Assembly: GCA_947258515.1 (NCBI GenBank)
Contig: CAMYIO010000037.1
Location: 1-33,103, forward strand
Direction of reading: 5' to 3'
Source: an uncultured Ectothiorhodospiraceae bacterium
GTDB lineage: Bacteria > Pseudomonadota > Gammaproteobacteria > UBA9214
Length of the DNA: 33,103 nucleotides
Part shown: in pieces, positions 8,151-19,778 of the stretch
How the letters are laid out: each line of letters begins with the position of its first letter
Position numbering within the stretch: position 1 is the stretch's first letter
The notes under the pieces: model-generated
What the model was told of the DNA's origin: nothing
The model's database searches: none
Seen by the model: the letters and a program-made list of their open reading frames with translations, nothing else
Program-made: the position numbers and the translations under genes

Positions 8151-11100
8151 ATGAAAGACTTACTGAATTTATTAAAGCCGCAAGGTCATACTGATGATTT
8201 CGATGCGATCCGCATTGGTCTGACGTCCCCGGACATGATCCGTTCCTGGTCCTATGGCGAGGTGAAGAAACCGGAGACCATCAACTACCGTACCTTCAAG
8301 CCGGAGCGCGATGGCCTGTTCTGCGCCAAGATCTTCGGTCCGGTGAAGGATTACGAATGTCTCTGTGGCAAATACAAGCGCCTCAAGCATCGCGGCGTTG
8401 TCTGCGAGAAATGCGGCGTTGAAGTCACGCTGGCAAAGGTACGCCGTGACCGCATGGGCCACATTGAGCTGGCCAGCCCCGCGGCGCACATCTGGTTCCT
8501 GAAGTCACTGCCATCGCGCATCGGCCTGTTGCTGGACATGACCCTGCGTGATATCGAGCGCGTCCTGTATTTCGAGGCGTTTGTTGTGGTCGATCCCGGC
8601 ATGACCACGCTGGAACGCGGCCAGTTACTGTCTGACGAGGCCTATCTCGAGGCCATCCAGGAGAACGGTGACGAGTTCGACGCGCGCATGGGTGCCGAGG
8701 CGGTATTCGAGCTGCTCAAGGGCATCGACCTGCAGGTAGAAGCCGTCAAGCTGCGTGACGAGATCAACGCTACCAAGTCGGAGACCAAGTTGAAAAGGCT
8801 GTCCAAGCGTCTCAAGCTGGTCGAGTCCTTTCTCGAGTCCGGCAACAAGCCCGAGTGGATGGTGATGACCGTGTTGCCGGTGCTGCCGCCGGAACTGCGT
8901 CCACTGGTGCCGCTCGATGGCGGCCGCTTTGCGACCTCTGACCTGAATGACCTGTACCGCCGCGTCATCAACCGTAACAACCGTCTGAAGCGTCTGCTGG
9001 AACTGAGCGCGCCGGACATTATCGTGCGCAATGAAAAGCGCATGCTGCAGGAATCCGTCGATGCACTGCTCGACAATGGCCGTCGCGGTCGTGCCATTAC
9101 CGGCACCAACCGCCGTCCGTTGAAGTCACTGGCGGACATGATCAAGGGCAAGCAGGGGCGTTTCCGCCAGAACCTGCTGGGCAAACGCGTCGATTATTCC
9201 GGTCGCTCCGTGATCGTGGTCGGTCCGACGCTGAAACTGCACCAGTGTGGCCTGCCGAAGCGCATGGCGCTGGAGCTGTTCAAACCGTTTATCTTCAGCA
9301 AGCTGCAATTCAGGGGGTTGGCGACCACCATCAAGGCGGCCAAGAAGCTGGTCGAACGCGAGGGACCGGAAGTCTGGGATATCCTCGAGGAAGTGATTCG
9401 TGAGCACCCGGTGATGTTGAACCGCGCACCGACACTGCACCGTCTGGGTATCCAGGCTTTTGAACCGGTACTGATCGAGGGCAAGGCCATCCAGCTGCAT
9501 CCGCTGGTCTGTGCGGCCTTCAACGCCGACTTTGACGGTGACCAGATGGCGGTGCACGTACCGTTGTCCATCGAGGCGCAGCTGGAAGCACGCGCGTTGA
9601 TGATGTCGTCCAACAACATCCTGTCACCGGCCAATGGCGAGCCTATTATCGTACCGTCACAGGACGTGGTGCTGGGTCTGTATTACATGACACGCGAGTC
9701 CATTAACGCCAAGGGCGAGGGCATGGTGTTTGCCGATGTGTCGGAAGTGCACCGCGCCTATCAATGCGGCGAGGTGTCCATTCATGCCAAGGTCAGGGTG
9801 CGCATCCATCGTCACGAATTTGATGAGGCAGGCGAGGCACAGGCCCGCCAGGACCTGGTTGACACCACGGTGGGGCGTGCCTTGCTGTCGGAGATTATCC
9901 CCAAGGGCCTGACCTTTGATCTGGTCAACCGCGACATGAGCAAGAAGGCGATTTCAAACCTGATTAATGCCTGCTATCGGCGCGTCGGTCTGAAAGAGAC
10001 GGTCATCTTCGCTGACCAGCTGATGTATACCGGCTTTACCTACGCTACCCGCTCCGCCGTGTCATTCGGCATCGATGACATGATTATTCCCAAGGAAAAG
10101 GCCGGAATTCTCAGTGGCGCCGAAGACGAGGTGCTGGAGATCGAGCATCAGTACACCTCCGGCCTGGTGACCATGGGCGAGCGCTACAACAAGGTCGTCG
10201 ATATCTGGTCACGTACCAATGACCAGGTGGCCAAGGCCATGATGGAGAAGCTCGGCACCGAGAAGAAGCTGGATGCTGACGGCAACGAGGTCAGCCAGCC
10301 ATCGTTCAACTCGGTGTACATGATGGCCGACTCCGGGGCGCGTGGTTCCGCGGCGCAGATTCGTCAGCTCGCCGGTATGCGTGGCCTGATGGCCAAGCCG
10401 GACGGTTCCATTATTGAAACGCCGATCACGGCCAACTTCCGCGAGGGACTGGACGTGCTGCAGTACTTTATTTCCACGCACGGTGCCCGCAAGGGTCTCG
10501 CCGATACCGCGCTGAAGACCGCCAACTCGGGTTACCTGACGCGTCGCCTGGTCGATGTTGCCCAGGACCTGGTGGTCATCGGTGATGACTGCGGTACGGA
10601 GAAGGGCCTGGAGCTGACGCCGCTGGTTGAAGGCGGTGATGTGGTTGAGCCGTTGCGTGAACGGGTACTGGGCCGGAAGACCGCGGCGGATGTATTGCGT
10701 CCGGGGTCCGATGAGGTGGTCGCGGAACGCGGCACCTTGCTGGACGAGGCCTGGGTCGACAGGCTGGAAGCCATGGGTGTCGACCAGATAATGGTGCGTT
10801 CACCGATTACCTGTGAAAACCGCTACGGTGTCTGCAAGGCCTGTTACGGTCGTGATCTGGCGCGTGGTCATGTGGTGAACGCCGGTGAGGCCATTGGTGT
10901 GATCGCCGCGCAGTCGATTGGTGAGCCGGGTACACAGTTGACCATGCGTACCTTCCATATTGGTGGCGCGGCAAGTCGTGCCGCCACGGTCAACAGCGTC
11001 GAGGTCAAGGCCGGCGGCACCGTTCGTCTGCACAATATCAAGACGGTCGCCAACAGCAGTAACAACCTGGTTGCCGTCTCGCGTTCCGGTGAAATCGGAC

Positions 11101-12362
11101 TGGTTGACGAGTACGGCCGTGAGCGTGAGCGCTACAAGGTTCCCTACGGTTCGGTTATCAGTGCTGCCGACGGTGACAAGGTCGAGGGCGGCCGTGTCAT
11201 CGCGACCTGGGATCCGCACACCCACCCGATTGTGACCGAGGTGGCCGGTGTCGCGAACTTCAGCGATTTCATCGAGGGTGTCACCGTGCAGGAAAGCACG
11301 GATGAGATCACCGGCCTCACCAGCCTGGTCATTACCGATCCCAAGTCACGCGGCAGCGTCGGCAAGGACCTGCGTCCGATGGTCAAGCTGCTGGATGAAA
11401 AGGGTGAGCCGCTGAAACTGGCCGGTACCGATCTGGATGCCCAGTACTTTCTGCCTGCCGGCGCCGTTGTCGGCCTCGAAGACGGGGCTTCGGTGACAGT
11501 TGGCGATGTCATCGCGCGTATCCCGCAGGAATCATCCAAGACCCGTGATATCACCGGTGGTCTGCCGCGTGTTGCCGATTTGTTCGAAGCGCGCAAGCCG
11601 AAGGAGCCGGCCGTGCTCGCAGAGTGCTCGGGCACCGTGGGCTTTGGCAAGGATACCAAGGGTAAGCAACGCGTCATTATTACCCGCAAGGATGGCGAGA
11701 CCCATGAAGAACTGATACCAAAATGGCGCCATGTCACCATTTTTGAGGGAGAGCATGTCGAAAAGGGTGAAACGCTGGTCGACGGTGAGCCGAGTGCGCA
11801 CGACATTCTGCGTTTGCTGGGTACCTCGACCATGGCGGAATACCTCGTCAAGGAAATCCAGGATGTGTACCGCCTGCAGGGTGTGAAGATCAATGACAAG
11901 CACATCGAGGTTATCCTGCGGCAGATGTTGCGCAAGGTGGAAATCCTGACGGGTAACGAGAGCCGCTTCCTCAAGGGTGAACAGATCGAGAGGGTTCGCG
12001 TACTGAAAGAGTCCGAGCAGCTCATCAAGGAAGACAAGCAGCCGGCCGTGTGGATGCCGCTGTTGCTGGGTATTACCAAGGCATCGCTGGCAACCGAGTC
12101 CTTTATCTCGGCGGCCTCCTTCCAGGAGACCACCCGGGTGCTCACAGAGGCCTCTGTGAGAGGCAGTCGCGACCCCCTGCGTGGACTCAAGGAGAACGTC
12201 ATCGTGGGTCGCCTGATACCGGCAGGTACCGGTCTGGCCTACCACGAAGAGCGTCGCCGCCAGCGGGAGACCATCCCGATGGATATCGCCGGAGAAATGG
12301 CGGCAGTGGATGCGCCAGAGGAAGGCAGCGCCGAGGATATCGCGGAGTCCTCGACCGAATAG
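8151..12362 (+). CDS. rpoC: DNA-directed RNA polymerase subunit beta'
   Basis: RpoC carries the catalytic magnesium site of RNA polymerase. It has 1403 residues (E. coli 1407). The N-terminal zinc site is formed by C70, C72, C85 and C88. The absolutely conserved NADFDGDQM has Asp460, Asp462 and Asp464, the same numbering as E. coli. The second zinc site uses the Cys in DDCGTEKG and three Cys in [13 protein letters not shown]. The trigger-loop/bridge region includes [21 protein letters not shown]. The ATG follows AGGAG by 5 nt. An intrinsic terminator lies just after the gene at 12413-12447. Confidence 0.99.
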   Translation: MKDLLNLLKPQGHTDDFDAIRIGLTSPDMIRSWSYGEVKKPETINYRTFKPERDGLFCAKIFGPVKDYECLCGKYKRLKHRGVVCEKCGVEVTLAKVRRDRMGHIELASPAAHIWFLKSLPSRIGLLLDMTLRDIERVLYFEAFVVVDPGMTTLERGQLLSDEAYLEAIQENGDEFDARMGAEAVFELLKGIDLQVEAVKLRDEINATKSETKLKRLSKRLKLVESFLESGNKPEWMVMTVLPVLPPELRPLVPLDGGRFATSDLNDLYRRVINRNNRLKRLLELSAPDIIVRNEKRMLQESVDALLDNGRRGRAITGTNRRPLKSLADMIKGKQGRFRQNLLGKRVDYSGRSVIVVGPTLKLHQCGLPKRMALELFKPFIFSKLQFRGLATTIKAAKKLVEREGPEVWDILEEVIREHPVMLNRAPTLHRLGIQAFEPVLIEGKAIQLHPLVCAAFNADFDGDQMAVHVPLSIEAQLEARALMMSSNNILSPANGEPIIVPSQDVVLGLYYMTRESINAKGEGMVFADVSEVHRAYQCGEVSIHAKVRVRIHRHEFDEAGEAQARQDLVDTTVGRALLSEIIPKGLTFDLVNRDMSKKAISNLINACYRRVGLKETVIFADQLMYTGFTYATRSAVSFGIDDMIIPKEKAGILSGAEDEVLEIEHQYTSGLVTMGERYNKVVDIWSRTNDQVAKAMMEKLGTEKKLDADGNEVSQPSFNSVYMMADSGARGSAAQIRQLAGMRGLMAKPDGSIIETPITANFREGLDVLQYFISTHGARKGLADTALKTANSGYLTRRLVDVAQDLVVIGDDCGTEKGLELTPLVEGGDVVEPLRERVLGRKTAADVLRPGSDEVVAERGTLLDEAWVDRLEAMGVDQIMVRSPITCENRYGVCKACYGRDLARGHVVNAGEAIGVIAAQSIGEPGTQLTMRTFHIGGAASRAATVNSVEVKAGGTVRLHNIKTVANSSNNLVAVSRSGEIGLVDEYGRERERYKVPYGSVISAADGDKVEGGRVIATWDPHTHPIVTEVAGVANFSDFIEGVTVQESTDEITGLTSLVITDPKSRGSVGKDLRPMVKLLDEKGEPLKLAGTDLDAQYFLPAGAVVGLEDGASVTVGDVIARIPQESSKTRDITGGLPRVADLFEARKPKEPAVLAECSGTVGFGKDTKGKQRVIITRKDGETHEELIPKWRHVTIFEGEHVEKGETLVDGEPSAHDILRLLGTSTMAEYLVKEIQDVYRLQGVKINDKHIEVILRQMLRKVEILTGNESRFLKGEQIERVRVLKESEQLIKEDKQPAVWMPLLLGITKASLATESFISAASFQETTRVLTEASVRGSRDPLRGLKENVIVGRLIPAGTGLAYHEERRRQRETIPMDIAGEMAAVDAPEEGSAEDIAESSTE

Positions 12363-12372
12363 AAAATCAGGC

Positions 12373-12401
12373 TTGACAGGGCGCGGCCCTGAACCTAAAA
12401 T
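12373..12401 (+). promoter_or_regulatory. Near-consensus sigma-70 promoter for the str operon
   Basis: TTGACA (12373-12378) is a perfect -35 box and TAAAAT (12396-12401) is a five-of-six -10 box, with an optimal 17-nt spacer. The expected start is near 12408, only about five bases before the terminator hairpin at 12413-12439. It begins 11 nt after the rpoC stop and most likely drives rpsL–rpsG–fusA–tuf. No better promoter was found between the terminator and rpsL. Confidence 0.75.
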
Positions 12402-12412
12402 TCCGCTTCTCT

Positions 12413-12447
12413 CGACAGGCCGGTCTATCCGGCCTGTCGTTTGTTTT
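12413..12447 (+). terminator. Intrinsic terminator after rpoC, also in the rpsL leader
   Basis: CGACAGGCCGG (12413-12423) and CCGGCCTGTCG (12429-12439) form an 11-pair perfect stem with a TCTAT loop, followed by TTTGTTTT (12440-12447). This is a strong Rho-independent terminator for rpoBC transcripts. It lies downstream of the promoter at 12373-12401, so transcripts started there also have to pass it. Confidence 0.85.
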
Positions 12448-12495
12448 CAGGACGACAGAATTTATTTCGGTTTACATTTCAGGGTTTATTTTTAA

Positions 12496-12870
12496 ATGGC
12501 AACAATCAACCAGTTAGTGCGTAATCCACGTGCCCGCAAGCGGGAAAAGAGTAACGTTCCGGCGCTGGAGGCGTGCCCCCAGAAGCGCGGTGTGTGTACG
12601 CGCGTGTATACCACAACCCCGAAAAAACCGAACTCGGCCCTGCGTAAGGTTGCCCGTGTGCGATTGACCAATGGTTTTGAAGTAACGACCTACATTGGCG
12701 GTGAAGGGCACAATCTGCAGGAGCACTCGGTGGTGTTGATTCGCGGCGGCCGTGTCAAGGATTTGCCAGGTGTGCGTTACCACACGGTGCGCGGCAGCCT
12801 CGATACCTCCGGTGTGACCTCGCGCCGCCAGGGGCGTTCCAAGTACGGCGCCAAGCGGCCTAAATCCTGA
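12496..12870 (+). CDS. rpsL: 30S ribosomal protein S12
   Basis: S12 lies at the decoding centre and influences accuracy. The length of 124 residues equals E. coli. The loop [14 protein letters not shown] and the [17 protein letters not shown] segment are wild type at the lysines whose replacement gives streptomycin resistance. The Asp in KDLPG is the usual beta-methylthiolation site. The ATG at 12496 is preceded by a weak ribosome binding site (CAGGG with an AT-rich spacer). First gene of the str operon; rpsG follows after 38 nt. Confidence 0.99.
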   Translation: MATINQLVRNPRARKREKSNVPALEACPQKRGVCTRVYTTTPKKPNSALRKVARVRLTNGFEVTTYIGGEGHNLQEHSVVLIRGGRVKDLPGVRYHTVRGSLDTSGVTSRRQGRSKYGAKRPKS

Positions 12871-12899
12871 AGCAAACAGACAACATACCAAGGAATTGA

Positions 12900-13379
<480 letters not shown>

Positions 13380-13423
13380 GCGTTTTCATTGGCTCGTAAA
13401 TACAGGAATTCAGGAACAGGATC

Positions 13424-15523
13424 GTGGCTCGCTCAACCCCTTTGGATCGCTATCGTAACGTCGGCATCATGGCGCATATTGATGCGGGCAAGACCACGAC
13501 GACCGAGCGTATCCTGTTCTATACCGGCGTGTCCCACAAGATTGGCGAGGTGCACGACGGCGCGGCAGTGATGGACTGGATGGAGCAGGAACAGGAGCGC
13601 GGTATTACGATTACTTCCGCGGCAACCACCTGTTTCTGGAAGGGCATGGACAAGCAGTTTGACCTGCACCGCATCAATATTATCGATACCCCCGGTCACG
13701 TTGACTTCACTATTGAAGTTGAACGTTCATTGCGGGTGCTCGACGGCGCGGTTGCCGTGTTCTGTGCGGTCGGTGGCGTCGAGCCACAGTCCGAGACGGT
13801 CTGGCGGCAGGCAAACAAGTACCACGTGCCGCGCATGGCCTTTGTCAACAAGATGGACCGTGCCGGGGCGGATTTCCTGCGTGTCACCGAGCAGATTAAA
13901 CAGCGACTCGGTGCCAGGCCGGTGCCGCTGCAGTTGCCGATTGGTGCTGAAGACCACTTCAAGGGTGTCGTCGACCTGATTCGCATGAAGGCGATTTACT
14001 GGAATGAGGCCGACATGGGAACCACCTATGAAGAGCACGAAATTCCTGCCGACATGGCCGCCGCCTGCAAGGAATGGCGCGAGCACCTGGTGGAAACCGC
14101 GGCGGAAGCCAGCGAAACCCTGATGGAAACCTACCTGGGTGGTGGTGAGTTGTCGGAAGCAGAGATTCGCGAGGGGATTCGCATACTTACCGTGGCTAAT
14201 GACATCGTGCCGACACTGTGTGGTTCGGCGTTCAAGAACAAGGGCGTGCAGGCCATGCTCGACAGCATTGTCTACTACATGCCCTCGCCTCTGGAAGTGC
14301 CGGCCATTACCGGTCACCTGGATGATGCAGACGAGACCGTGGCAGAACGCGCGTCGTCGGATGAAGTGCCGTTTGCAGCGCTGGCCTTCAAGATCGCGAC
14401 CGATCCGTTTGTCGGCAACCTGACGTTCTTCAGGGTGTATTCCGGCGTGCTGGCATCGGGTGATTCTGTTTACAACCCGGTGAAGGGCAAGAAAGAACGC
14501 ATCGGCCGCATTTTGCAGATGCATTCCAACAGCCGCGAAGAGATCAAGGAAGTCTGCGCAGGCGATATCGCCGCCGCGGTTGGATTGAAGGATGTCACCA
14601 CGGGTGACACCCTGTGCGATCCGGAACATATCATCACCCTGGAGCGCATGGATTTTCCGGAGCCGGTGATCTCCGTTGCCGTCGAACCCAGGACCAAGGC
14701 TGATCAGGAAAAGATGGGTATTGCCTTGCAGAAGCTTGCCAAGGAAGATCCCTCGTTCCGGGTGCATACCGATGAAGAATCCGGTCAAACCATTATTTCC
14801 GGTATGGGCGAGTTGCATCTGGATATCATCGTTGACCGCATGAAGCGCGAGTTCAGCGTCGCGGCCAACGTGGGTGCGCCGCAGGTTGCCTACCGTGAAA
14901 CCATTCGCAAGACGGTCGAGCAGGAAGGCAAGTTTGTGCGCCAGTCCGGTGGTCGCGGCCAGTACGGACATGTGTGGCTGAAACTGGAGCCGCGGGCACA
15001 CGGTGAAGGTTACGAATTCGAGAATGGCATTGTCGGCGGCGTGGTGCCGAGGGAATACATCTCGTCTGTCGACAAGGGTGTGCGGGAACAAATGGAAAAT
15101 GGCGTCATCGGCGGGTACCCGGTCGTGGATGTAAAAGTCACGCTCTATGACGGCTCCTACCATGACGTCGACTCCAGCGAAATGGCCTTCAAGATCGCCG
15201 GCTCCATGGCCTTCAGGTCGGGTGCCCAGCGCGCCAACCCGGTACTGCTGGAGCCCATCATGAAGGTTGAGGTAGTAACGCCTGAAGATTATCTCGGTGA
15301 TGTCATGGGTGACCTGAGCCGGCGTCGCGGCATTACCCAGGGTATGGATGAAGGTCCGGGCGGCAAGGTAATCCGTGCCGAAGTGCCACTGGCGGAAATG
15401 TTTGGTTATGCCACGGATCTGCGTTCAGCCACGCAGGGACGGGCAACCTACTCAATGGAATTCGAGAAGTACAGCGAGGCGCCGGCAAGCATTGCCAACG
15501 CCGTTATCAAGAAAGCATCCTGA
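13424..15523 (+). CDS. fusA: Elongation factor G
   Basis: EF-G is the GTPase that drives translocation and, with RRF, ribosome recycling. The 699-residue product (E. coli 704) starts with GTG at 13424, with CAGGAACAGGA upstream. GTPase motifs visible are the P-loop AHIDAGKTT (residues 17-25), the switch [10 protein letters not shown], and NKMDR. Domain III contains GMGELHLDI. Domain IV contains [16 protein letters not shown], and domain V contains [14 protein letters not shown]. It is the third gene of the str operon, 44 nt after rpsG and 32 nt before tuf. Confidence 0.99.
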   Translation: MARSTPLDRYRNVGIMAHIDAGKTTTTERILFYTGVSHKIGEVHDGAAVMDWMEQEQERGITITSAATTCFWKGMDKQFDLHRINIIDTPGHVDFTIEVERSLRVLDGAVAVFCAVGGVEPQSETVWRQANKYHVPRMAFVNKMDRAGADFLRVTEQIKQRLGARPVPLQLPIGAEDHFKGVVDLIRMKAIYWNEADMGTTYEEHEIPADMAAACKEWREHLVETAAEASETLMETYLGGGELSEAEIREGIRILTVANDIVPTLCGSAFKNKGVQAMLDSIVYYMPSPLEVPAITGHLDDADETVAERASSDEVPFAALAFKIATDPFVGNLTFFRVYSGVLASGDSVYNPVKGKKERIGRILQMHSNSREEIKEVCAGDIAAAVGLKDVTTGDTLCDPEHIITLERMDFPEPVISVAVEPRTKADQEKMGIALQKLAKEDPSFRVHTDEESGQTIISGMGELHLDIIVDRMKREFSVAANVGAPQVAYRETIRKTVEQEGKFVRQSGGRGQYGHVWLKLEPRAHGEGYEFENGIVGGVVPREYISSVDKGVREQMENGVIGGYPVVDVKVTLYDGSYHDVDSSEMAFKIAGSMAFRSGAQRANPVLLEPIMKVEVVTPEDYLGDVMGDLSRRRGITQGMDEGPGGKVIRAEVPLAEMFGYATDLRSATQGRATYSMEFEKYSEAPASIANAVIKKAS

Positions 15524-15555
15524 AACCAGTTTGACGAATAAAGAGGAATTCAGTC

Positions 15556-16746
15556 GTGTCCAAGGAAAAATTTGAACGTACCAAACCGCATGTCAACGTG
15601 GGCACCATTGGTCACGTGGATCATGGCAAGACGACATTAACAGCGGCGATCACGAAGGTGATGGCGGAGCAGCAGGGTGGCGAGTTCAAGGCCTACGACC
15701 AGATTGACAACGCACCTGAAGAGCGTGCGCGCGGCATCACGATTGCGACGGCACACGTTGAGTACGAATCACCGAACCGTCACTACGCACACGTAGACTG
15801 CCCGGGACACGCGGACTATGTGAAGAACATGATCACGGGTGCGGCGCAGATGGACGGTGCCATACTGGTGGTGAGTGCGGCCGACGGTCCGATGCCACAG
15901 ACGCGTGAGCACATTCTGCTGTCACGCCAGGTGGGTGTGCCCTATATATTGGTATACATGAACAAGGCCGACCAGGTTGACGATGCCGAGTTGCTGGAGC
16001 TGGTGGAGATGGAGATCCGCGAGCTGCTGGACAGCTATGATTTTCCGGGTGATGACACCCCGATTGTGATCGGTTCTGCGCTGAAGGCGCTGGAAGGTGA
16101 CAGCAGTGACATTGGCGTACCGTCGATTGTGAAGCTGGTTGAGGAGATGGACAAGTACATACCGGAGCCGGAGCGTGCGGTGGACGGTGATTTCCTGATG
16201 CCGGTTGAGGACGTGTTCTCGATCTCCGGTCGTGGCACGGTGGTGACGGGTCGTATTGAGCGCGGCGTCATCAAGGTGGGCGAGGAGATTGCGATTGTTG
16301 GCATCAAGGACACGGTGGTAACGACGTGTACGGGTGTCGAGATGTTCCGCAAGCTGCTGGACGAGGGGCGTGCGGGTGACAACGTGGGTGTATTGCTGCG
16401 TGGTACCAAGCGTGAAGAGGTTGAGCGTGGCCAGGTGCTGGCGAAGCCGAAGTCGATTACGCCGCACACCAAGTTTGAGTGTGAGGTGTACATTCTGAGC
16501 AAGGATGAGGGTGGTCGTCACACGCCGTTTTTCAGCAATTACCGGCCGCAGTTTTACTTTCGCACGACGGACGTAACGGGAGCGTGTGATTTGCCGGAAG
16601 GTGTTGAGATGGTGATGCCGGGCGACAACATCAAGATGACGGTCTCCCTGATTGCGCCGATTGCGATGGAAGAGGGGCTGCGTTTCGCGATACGCGAGGG
16701 TGGCCGCACCGTCGGCGCCGGCGTGGTCTCCAGGATTATCGAGTAA
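15556..16746 (+). CDS. tuf: Elongation factor Tu
   Basis: EF-Tu delivers aminoacyl-tRNA to the ribosomal A site. The 396-residue protein starts with GTG, preceded by AAAGAGGAATT. Motifs are the P-loop GHVDHGKT (residues 19-26), effector Thr62 in RGITI, DCPGH with catalytic His85 (81-85), and NKAD (136-139), where many homologues have NKCD. The last 97 nt of the gene and four bases beyond are identical to the tuf fragment at the window start. Codon choice differs from that of its neighbours, with many third-position G bases. Only 1 nt separates the TAA (16744-16746) from the first rpsJ codon (16748), which is abnormal. Confidence 0.98.
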   Translation: MSKEKFERTKPHVNVGTIGHVDHGKTTLTAAITKVMAEQQGGEFKAYDQIDNAPEERARGITIATAHVEYESPNRHYAHVDCPGHADYVKNMITGAAQMDGAILVVSAADGPMPQTREHILLSRQVGVPYILVYMNKADQVDDAELLELVEMEIRELLDSYDFPGDDTPIVIGSALKALEGDSSDIGVPSIVKLVEEMDKYIPEPERAVDGDFLMPVEDVFSISGRGTVVTGRIERGVIKVGEEIAIVGIKDTVVTTCTGVEMFRKLLDEGRAGDNVGVLLRGTKREEVERGQVLAKPKSITPHTKFECEVYILSKDEGGRHTPFFSNYRPQFYFRTTDVTGACDLPEGVEMVMPGDNIKMTVSLIAPIAMEEGLRFAIREGGRTVGAGVVSRIIE

Positions 16747-16747
16747 A

Positions 16748-17041
16748 CGGATTCGTCTCAAGGCCTTCGATCATCGGCTGATTGATCAGTCGGCGGCTGA
16801 AATTGTTGAGACAGCCAGGCGCACAGGTGCGCAGGTACGGGGCCCGATCCCGCTGCCTACCCGTAAGGAGCGCTTCACGGTACTGATTTCACCGCATGTC
16901 AACAAGGATGCGCGTGACCAGTATGAGATCCGGACGCACAAGCGTCTCATGGACATCGTTGATCCGACTGACAAGACGGTCGACGCCCTCATGAAACTGG
17001 ATCTCGCTGCCGGCGTTGATGTTCAGATCAAGCTGAATTGA
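16748..17041 (+). CDS. rpsJ: 30S ribosomal protein S10, 5' end missing
   Basis: S10 sits in the 30S head and also pairs with NusB and NusG in antitermination. The frame encodes [13 protein letters not shown] through [11 protein letters not shown], the full S10 from the equivalent of E. coli residue 7. The 97 residues match the 103 of E. coli minus the first six. There is no ATG, GTG or TTG near the expected start: the frame runs upstream into tuf, where the nearest candidate is GTG 16700, with a poorly placed ribosome binding site. An ATT at 16751 would be the only local, non-standard start. Coordinates given are the homologous part. The leader and intergenic region usual before rpsJ are gone. 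Deletion, recombination with the other tuf copy, or misassembly could explain it. Confidence 0.85.
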   Translation, partial: RIRLKAFDHRLIDQSAAEIVETARRTGAQVRGPIPLPTRKERFTVLISPHVNKDARDQYEIRTHKRLMDIVDPTDKTVDALMKLDLAAGVDVQIKLN

Positions 17042-17067
17042 CCAGCTGAATTGATTGGTAAAGCACA

Positions 17068-17706
17068 ATGACTATTGGAATAGTAGGACGCAAAGAAGGT
17101 ATGACGCGCATCTTTACTGAAGATGGCGCTGCTGTACCCGTGACAGTGCTCTCGGTTGAGCCGAACCGGGTGACGCAACTGAAGACGCTCGAGAGTGACG
17201 GTTATCGTGCCGTGCAGGTGACGACCGGTTCGCGTCGTGCCTCACGCGTGACGAAGCCGATGGCCGGGCACTATGCCAGGGCCGGCTCGGAGGCGGGTCG
17301 CAAGCTCTGGGAGTTTCGTCTTGATGATGGCGAAGGTGAGGGCATCGAGGTGGGCAGTGAAATCAAGGTCGAGATGTTTGAGGAAGGCCAGAACGTGGAT
17401 GTGGTCGGCACCTCGATCGGTAAGGGTTATGCCGGTGTCATCAAGCGTTACAACTTCAGCATGCAGGATGCCACGCATGGCAACTCGATTTCACACCGTG
17501 CGCCGGGTTCGATTGGACAGTGCCAGACGCCCGGACGTGTTTTCAAGGGCAAGAAGATGGCCGGCCACATGGGTAACGTGCGCCGCACAATGCAGAACCT
17601 GAAAGTCGTCCGCGTGGATGCAGAACGCAACCTGTTGCTGGTGAAGGGCGCGGTTCCGGGTGCCAGGGGTGGCGATATCATTATTCGTGCGGCGGTAAAG
17701 GGGTAA
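17068..17706 (+). CDS. rplC: 50S ribosomal protein L3
   Basis: L3 starts 50S assembly and reaches the peptidyl transferase centre with a long loop. The product is 212 residues (E. coli 209). It begins [16 protein letters not shown]. The loop contains [15 protein letters not shown], whose Gln is the usual PrmB methylation site, and later [15 protein letters not shown]. The start is 26 nt after rpsJ, with no strong Shine-Dalgarno beyond GGTAAAG. rplD follows almost immediately. Confidence 0.99.
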   Translation: MTIGIVGRKEGMTRIFTEDGAAVPVTVLSVEPNRVTQLKTLESDGYRAVQVTTGSRRASRVTKPMAGHYARAGSEAGRKLWEFRLDDGEGEGIEVGSEIKVEMFEEGQNVDVVGTSIGKGYAGVIKRYNFSMQDATHGNSISHRAPGSIGQCQTPGRVFKGKKMAGHMGNVRRTMQNLKVVRVDAERNLLLVKGAVPGARGGDIIIRAAVKG

Positions 17707-17710
17707 GATG

Positions 17711-18313
17711 ATGGAGTTGCAGCTGCAAGGTTCAGGTTCAGTCAAGGTGTCGGAAGGTACCTTTGGCCAGGAGTTCAAGGAGTCACTGGTGCACCAGGTG
17801 GTCACTGCCTGCCTGTCCGGCGCGCGCGCCGGCACTGTGCAGCAGAAAACACGCTCGCAGGTGCGCGGTGGCGGTATCAAGCCGTGGCGCCAGAAAGGTA
17901 CCGGGCGCGCCCGTGCCGGCACCATTCGCAGCCCGATCTGGCGCGGTGGCGGCAGGGCCTTCGCGGCCTCGCCGCGTGATTATTCTCAGAAAATCAATCG
18001 CAAGATGTACCGCGCAGCCATGCGCTCCATTCTGTCCGAACTGGTGCGCCAGGAGCGGCTGGTTGCCATCGATACGTTTGCAGTCGATGCGCCGAAAACC
18101 CGCGAACTGGCCGGCAAGCTCGGTGAGCTGGGACTGGATAACGTTCTGATCGTGACGGTCGAGGTGGACGACAACCTCTATCTGGCGGCACGTAACCTGC
18201 CGGGTGTCGCCGTCTGTGATGTGGTCAGCGCCGATCCTGTCAGCCTGGTGGGTTTCGAAAAGGTGCTGATGACGAAAGCTGCCATTGAAAAAATTGAGGA
18301 GCGTCTGGCATGA
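17711..18313 (+). CDS. rplD: 50S ribosomal protein L4
   Basis: L4 lines the exit tunnel through an extended loop ([23 protein letters not shown] region). In E. coli it also represses the S10 operon through the S10 leader, which is missing here. There are two adjacent in-frame ATGs (17708 and 17711). I chose the second because MELQLQ matches the E. coli start MELVL and the spacing to AAAGGGG is good. This gives 200 residues (E. coli 201). The gene overlaps rplW by ATGA. Confidence 0.98.
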   Translation: MELQLQGSGSVKVSEGTFGQEFKESLVHQVVTACLSGARAGTVQQKTRSQVRGGGIKPWRQKGTGRARAGTIRSPIWRGGGRAFAASPRDYSQKINRKMYRAAMRSILSELVRQERLVAIDTFAVDAPKTRELAGKLGELGLDNVLIVTVEVDDNLYLAARNLPGVAVCDVVSADPVSLVGFEKVLMTKAAIEKIEERLA

Positions 18314-18606
18314 ACCAGGAACGCATAATGAAAGTCCTGATTGCACCGATTGTCTCTGAAAAGAGTACCCGGCTGGCCGACGAAAACCGTCAGTTTGCCT
18401 TCAAGGTGGTGCCGGATGCCAGCAAGCCGGAAGTACGCAAGGCCGTTGAGCTGATGTTTGATGTCAAGGTCGATGGTGTGCAGATTGCCAATGTGCGCGG
18501 CAAGGTCAAGCGCTTCGGGCAAAAGATGGGTAAGCGCTCTGACTGGAAAAAAGCCTATGTGACCCTGGCGGAAGGGCACGATATCAATTTTATGGGAGCG
18601 GAATGA
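18310..18606 (+). CDS. rplW: 50S ribosomal protein L23
   Basis: L23 is at the tunnel exit and forms the docking site for trigger factor and SRP. The product is 98 residues (E. coli 100). It contains [13 protein letters not shown] near the N-terminus and the conserved [21 protein letters not shown] block. The ATG overlaps the rplD stop (ATGA), and GGAG (18299-18302) at the end of rplD acts as ribosome binding site. A 42-nt gap precedes rplB. Confidence 0.98.
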   Translation: MNQERIMKVLIAPIVSEKSTRLADENRQFAFKVVPDASKPEVRKAVELMFDVKVDGVQIANVRGKVKRFGQKMGKRSDWKKAYVTLAEGHDINFMGAE

Positions 18607-18648
18607 GTCGCGTGCTGAATTCGCGAACTTCGCTGAAAGGACTGGAAA

Positions 18649-19476
18649 ATGCCACTAGTTAAAGCAAAACCAACATCACCGGGTCGTCGCTTTGTCGTTC
18701 AGGTCAACACGCCTGGTCTGCACAAGGGTGAGCCCCATGCTGCGCTGCTCGATACGAAGTCGAGGTCCGGCGGCCGTAACAATGCCGGCCGGATCACAAC
18801 CCGGCATCGCGGTGGCGGACACAAGCAGCGTTACCGTATCGTCGATTTCAAGCGCAACAAGCTTGACGTGCCGGCAAAGGTGGAACGTATTGAATACGAT
18901 CCGAACCGCTCCGCGCATATTGCTTTGTTGTTATATGCAGACGGCGAGCGTCGCTATATCCTTGCGCCGAAAGGTATCGGGGCCGGTGACGAGATTCGCA
19001 ACGGCAGTACTGCCCCGATCAAGGCCGGTAATGCCATGCCCATGAGTTACATTCCTGTGGGTACACTGGTTCACAATGTTGAAATGAAGCCGGGCAAGGG
19101 CGGTCAGATCGCCCGCAGTGCCGGCAGCAGTGTGCAACTGGTTGCCCGTAGCGGTGACCATGCAACCCTGCGCTTGCGCTCCGGTGAAATGCGCCGGGTG
19201 CCGGCCGAGTGCATGGCAACGATCGGTGAAGTCGGCAATGTAGAACACAGCCTGCGCTCACTGGGCAAGGCCGGTGCCAGTCGCTGGCGCGGCAAGCGCC
19301 CGACGGTTCGCGGTGTTGCCATGAACCCGGTTGATCATCCGCACGGTGGTGGTGAAGGCCGTACCGCCGGTGGTCGGCATCCGGTCAGTCCCTGGGGTAC
19401 GCCGGCGAAGGGTTACCGTACCCGCAGTAACAAGCGTACCGATGGCATGATTGTCAGACGCCGTAAAAAGAAATAA
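18649..19476 (+). CDS. rplB: 50S ribosomal protein L2
   Basis: L2 is required for subunit joining and peptidyl transferase assembly. The product is 275 residues (E. coli 273). It contains [20 protein letters not shown] and RKVP-like [17 protein letters not shown]. The C-terminal [15 protein letters not shown] includes the conserved histidine of the active-site neighbourhood. The ribosome binding site is AAAGGA. rpsS starts 18 nt downstream. Confidence 0.99.
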   Translation: MPLVKAKPTSPGRRFVVQVNTPGLHKGEPHAALLDTKSRSGGRNNAGRITTRHRGGGHKQRYRIVDFKRNKLDVPAKVERIEYDPNRSAHIALLLYADGERRYILAPKGIGAGDEIRNGSTAPIKAGNAMPMSYIPVGTLVHNVEMKPGKGGQIARSAGSSVQLVARSGDHATLRLRSGEMRRVPAECMATIGEVGNVEHSLRSLGKAGASRWRGKRPTVRGVAMNPVDHPHGGGEGRTAGGRHPVSPWGTPAKGYRTRSNKRTDGMIVRRRKKK

Positions 19477-19494
19477 TCGAGAGGATTACAGACA

Positions 19495-19767
19495 GTGGCA
19501 CGTTCTATTAGAAAAGGTCCGTTTATTGACACCCATCTGCAGAACAAGGTGGACAAGGCCGTGGCCGAGAACAGCAAGCGTCCGATCAAGACCTGGTCGC
19601 GCCGTTCCATGGTGATTCCCGAAATGGTCGGCCTGACGATTGCGATACATAACGGCCGCCAGCATGTGCCGGTTCTGATTAACGAGAACATGGTCGGTCA
19701 CAAGCTGGGCGAGTTTGCCCTGACACGTACCTTCCGTGGTCACGTGGCAGACAGAAAATCGAAGTAG
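19495..19767 (+). CDS. rpsS: 30S ribosomal protein S19
   Basis: S19 forms a complex with S13 in the 30S head and contributes to the inter-subunit bridge. The product is 90 residues (E. coli 92) and starts with GTG at 19495 after GAGAGGA. Typical sequence is [17 protein letters not shown], then [14 protein letters not shown] and [15 protein letters not shown]. rplV begins 11 nt after the stop. Confidence 0.98.
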   Translation: MARSIRKGPFIDTHLQNKVDKAVAENSKRPIKTWSRRSMVIPEMVGLTIAIHNGRQHVPVLINENMVGHKLGEFALTRTFRGHVADRKSK

Positions 19768-19778
19768 AGGGCGGATTG

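Noticed and set aside
11144-12202. A 352-codon minus-strand frame inside rpoC
   Set aside because: Ser/Arg-rich shadow translation with no domain. rpoC is clearly intact over the same bases.
13727-15163. A 478-codon open frame on the minus strand inside fusA
   Set aside because: Antisense shadow of a highly conserved gene, with low-complexity composition rich in His and Arg and no family resemblance.
16700-16747. GTG at 16700 as the start of an S10 with an N-terminal extension
   Set aside because: The extension is an out-of-frame translation of the conserved end of tuf, the same bases as in the other tuf copy. The ribosome binding site is poorly spaced and no S10 has such an N-terminus.
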